DNA from: Collybiopsis luxurians FD-317 M1
Lineage: Eukaryota; Basidiomycota; Agaricomycetes; Agaricales; Omphalotaceae
Length of the DNA: 64,000 bases
Direction of reading: 5' to 3'
Assembly (NCBI GenBank): GCA_000827265.1
Contig: KN834755.1
Coordinates: 1,006,320-1,070,319 of the forward strand
The position numbers were made by a program, and so were the translations under genes. The stretch's first letter is position 1, and the number at the start of each line of letters is the position of its first letter. Positions 61,003 to 64,000 of the stretch are shown here, in pieces. The notes beneath the pieces were generated by a model that was not told the DNA's origin, searched no databases, and saw only the letters and a list, made by a program, of their open reading frames with translations.

Positions 61003-62280
61003 CAGTCATTTGTCCCTATTGATACCCTTTTAACCCTTTCCATCTTGGTACTGGTCTTGTCCTTGTCATCACCACAACTGTCACTCACACTGCCATTACC
61101 AAGATTGCACTGCTTTTTCACAAAGCTAACCTGTCAAAAGTTGTATGTCCCTGAAACTGCATAATGTGGGAAAATAGCATAGTAGATGACCTGATCCCAT
61201 CCCAAAGCTTTCAATCCACCTGGAGGTAGACGCTTCCCAAGACTCTGCTGATTTTTCCCTTTTACTCTTTCTTTCCCCTTTCCCTGGGCCACTTCGCCGC
61301 CTCCCCCATGTTCAAAACTGGGATTCTTTGAAAAAGGATACACAAATCCCTCCAGAGCATCTTCCAAATGCATAAGGCACTTATCAATCAACCTGATCCT
61401 CTACAACTTTTCCATACCCACATACACCAGACTCTAGTTCCAATCTGAGTCTATGGTAGGCTTAAGTTTCAGCATCTCAATTTGGAAGAATCTCACAACA
61501 AGAACCGAGCACCGATACAATGGGTGAAATTTGTCATCTTTGCTGTTAACATTAAGGCTCTTGGCTGTAATTGTGATTGCTATGATACACAGAGAAACAA
61601 ACTGCATACTTCTAGTGTATTTTTTCAGTGGTCGGCAGAGGACAAATGTGAAGAAGGATGTATCATAGTTGTTCGAATTTGGAGAGACTGGGGGAAGTCT
61701 CAAGAGTGGACCAGGACCAGGACAGCGTCTCTTAGTTTTACCAATAGTCCTTCTGGCACTGCAATGTGAAGAGCACATAACAGACATAGAGGGGGTGAAT
61801 AAAAATGATTAAAAGAGGATAAGAATGACGATGAGCAGTGGACAGAGCGAAACATATAAGGGTATGAGAAAGAGAAAAAATCATCCTCTTTGCATGTTAC
61901 CTGGTGACCAGCTTTCCAGTCTTTCGCTTAACATTCTTGCGAGCAATATAACTTGACGCATAGTGGGCCAATGCTAACGCATGGCAGGACTCATGCCATT
62001 TTCAGTGACTGGAACAAATTACCTTGTAGATCCTTGGATCATCGATCATCAATGTAATGAAAACTAACTAAAATTGTGTAAATTGAAAAAATTAGATCAA
62101 TTCAAAATTGCCTGCCTTGGATCAGGCACAGAATTGTCAGAGCAGAAACTCAGCATTCCATTCCATTCCATGCACTCGTAACTTGAAATTGACAATGTGT
62201 ACAGACTCAAATGAAATGTTTCTGAATGGGTCTGGTGGTGCACTAGACAGTCATAATGTGAGCGGTGGTCAACAGCAAAA
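61003..62280 (-). repeat. Dispersed ~1-kb repeat, copy 2
   Basis: Counterpart of 25556-26632 with the same ends and the same minus-strand reading (IDKCLMHLEDALEGFVYPFS). It differs by scattered substitutions, a deletion of about 17 bp near 61123 and a 222-bp insertion at 61957-62178. It ends in an A-rich run just before the palindrome at 62303. Confidence 0.7.
61957..62178. mobile_element. 222-bp insertion in repeat copy 2 with an 8-bp duplication
   Basis: TAACTTGA occurs at both borders (61949-61956 and 62179-62186). Copy 1 of the repeat has the uninterrupted TAACTTGGATTGAC. An 8-bp duplication suggests a hAT-type small transposon. The ends (CGCATAGTGG and the reverse complement CGAGTGCATGG) match only weakly, so the superfamily is uncertain. 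Confidence 0.65.
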
Positions 62281-62302
62281 AAAAGGGTTCATGGGCTATG
62301 TT

Positions 62303-62339
62303 CATGGAGGCTTATCGCCCAGTTGGGCGATAAGCCATG
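62303..62339. other. Strong palindrome upstream of the DUF6729-like gene
   Basis: GGCTTATCGCCCA (62309-62321) and TGGGCGATAAGCC (62324-62336) are exact reverse complements around a 2-base centre. CATGG / CCATG extends the symmetry with a 3-base interruption. It lies between the end of the dispersed repeat and the transposon gene and could be a transposon terminus or a cruciform-forming joint. Confidence 0.7.
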
Positions 62340-62514
62340 ACTAAGCTTATGCACATGATTTATGTCATCACTCAGCTGCCCCAAATGGATAATGACTATG
62401 TGGCGAGGCAGGACAGCCCTAGTACGCTAGCTCAATTGCGTCTTAATCTTGAACAACCACTTCTGGAGCCTCTCATGTCTTTCTACCTTACTCTTCTCAT
62501 CTAATATTATTACA

Positions 62515-64000
62515 ATGTCTGCTAATTATTCCAAAAATGAATCATCAGTGTCAGGAAATTCTCGTGTGTGTGGTACTCATGGTGGTCGACGCGAAGGATC
62601 TGGCAGAAAGAAAAAGACAAATATTGGCCCATCCTCTGCTCCTCAGTCTTCTCACTCTAACTCAGCTTCTATCCTGCCCAATCCATCAGCAAATGTGCAT
62701 CACCCAAATGTTCCTGTGTTCTTTGCATTGCATGTACCCCAAGGAGTTTTGTGCCCTTCATCTGGAATATGCGAAGGAGAAACTTTAATAAATAATGGTG
62801 GCAATTCATCAGGTCAGCTTTTACTTTTGACATCATATGAATTTTACTCAAGAAAATCAGTATCTTCAAATGTGAATCCACCACAATCTACTGTGCAGCA
62901 AGGCGTGATTACCAGCAAGACATATCAGCATCTCATCAGTGAACTAAATGAAGTAATGGATAATGATGAGCATGCAGATATCAGAATTGAAGAGGGGCGA
63001 CAAGTTGATGAGAGCATTTCAGACAGCGTTGAGGATTCAATGGAGAAAAATGCTGAAATTGCTGAGCAAGAAACAAAGGGATCAGAGGCTCCAGAATGTT
63101 CAGTAATTCACCAATACTTGCTCAACTATTGGAACAGCCTTCAAAAAAAGATAGATCAGTATCACATGCCGAAATGCTACAAGGATGGCCAGTTTTTGGT
63201 TCATCCTCCCCATCCTGTATTTGCACTCCACCACGCATCTCAAACCTCATTTTCTCCTGATCCTCTCTGTCTTCAGCCCATCTTTGTTTGGCTCCCAGAA
63301 TATTTGCCAGGTCATCCAGATCATTTCAAGTGCAGATGTGGTGGGAATCTGACCATGAATGGTAAGTAAATGGTTTTTTTTTTCACTTCAAATCTTAAAA
63401 TGCTGAAATATACAGTATCAGGATACAATGATAATCCAATTGCAAGACATGTCCATACCTCGACTGGCACTGACTACTTCCTTTTCACCAACCGCTACCT
63501 TTGTGATTCTCGCCGAGCAAATAACCGAGGATGTGGGACAAGTTATCAGGGCAGCAATCCACATGTCTTGGATCAACTTCCTCGATGGGTTCAGGAAGCT
63601 TTTCCTGGTTTGTCAATAGCTTTAGGTCAATAAAAATATTCTGACAAACTTTCAGCATATCTAATGACTTGGGGAGCGGTTGATAAATTGGTCATTGATC
63701 AGATGAAACCATGTTTCGCTGGCCGATTTGGACCTGAGCCATTCTCAAAAATGCTTCATGAGCTCCAAATGTTACAACATAGTTGCCGAGAGCTTATGTA
63801 CTTATCAGCTGCCACAAGTTATGGTCTTTCTGGATTGCAAGTCCCTCGATTTCCCAGCTTTGATGACCCAATGAAGTATGCAGGTAGTTCCCCCTCTGTT
63901 CAGTATCTCAAATGCATCTGGACGGACTACCATGCAGCGGTCAAAATCTATCTAGACAGGATTCAAGCATCACTATCAGGTTTCAAATTGGCAGGTGATC
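62515..64000 (+). CDS. DUF6729-like transposon protein, partial (runs off the window)
   Basis: ATG 62515 gives MSANYSKNESSVSGNS, then CGTHGGRREGSGRKKK, a basic AT-hook-like start, then Ser/Asn-rich linker and an acidic segment (VDESISDSVEDSMEKNAEIA). The conserved part begins LCLQPIFVWLPEYLPGHPDH, then FKCRCGGNLTMNG. An intron (63362-63421, GTAAGT...TATCAG) is spliced to YNDNPIARHV, FLFTNRYLC, GCGTSYQGSNPHVLDQLP. After a second short intron come TWGAVDKLVIDQMKPCFAGR and FSKMLHELQMLQHSCRELMY. The CxC...C..C pattern is probably zinc binding. In the family as I recall it, an RNase H-like transposase or nuclease core follows, beyond the window. The frame is open and so may be recent. Confidence 0.55.

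Noticed and set aside
1..64000. tRNA or rRNA genes
   Set aside because: No cloverleaf with A and B boxes or rRNA-like stretch was recognised by eye. A tRNAscan-SE run would settle it.

Overview
The window looks like nuclear DNA of an Agaricomycete (mushroom-forming basidiomycete). Evidence: genes split by many short (about 50-60 bp) GT-AG introns, a chromodomain Ty3/gypsy element, Plavaka/KDZ-type transposase remnants, a fungal tyrosine recombinase, an Agaricomycete-style seven-helix membrane protein and an EthD-fold protein. No genus can be assigned from the sequence. There is no operon-like layout, no CRISPR array and no recognised tRNA or rRNA.

Layout. 0-5 kb: a minus-strand Ty1/copia element inserted in an older unrecognised reading frame. 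6-14.5 kb: a plus-strand chromodomain gypsy element. 15-25 kb: decayed multicopy-type genes (a cysteine-cluster/coiled-coil gene, a Plavaka-type transposase split by a small transposon, hypothetical genes). 25.5-31.3 kb: a 1-kb dispersed repeat and a monocarboxylate-type MFS transporter gene cut by a small transposon. 31.5-45 kb: a CpG-rich gene island with four genes that look intact (amino-acid permease, ketopantoate-reductase-like enzyme, seven-helix membrane protein, EthD-like protein), plus fragments of a tyrosine recombinase and a LINE. 48-51.4 kb: a branched-chain aminotransferase gene interrupted by a hAT-like element. 52-59 kb: small transposons, two solo LTRs, an SDR pseudogene and a large foldback. 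61-64 kb: the second copy of the 1-kb repeat, a palindrome and a DUF6729-like transposon gene running off the end.

The most informative points are these. (1) A family of six non-autonomous elements with CATCAGG termini and 2-bp target duplications; one has a reconstructable empty site inside the transporter gene. (2) A hAT-like element with an 8-bp duplication inside the aminotransferase. (3) A sharp CpG contrast: repeat regions are almost CpG-free and their reading frames are broken mostly by TGA at places where CGA is plausible, while the island is CpG-rich. This is what cytosine-methylation or RIP-like decay of repeats would leave. Three catabolic or transport genes (transporter, aminotransferase, SDR) in the CpG-poor zones are broken, while the genes in the island are not.
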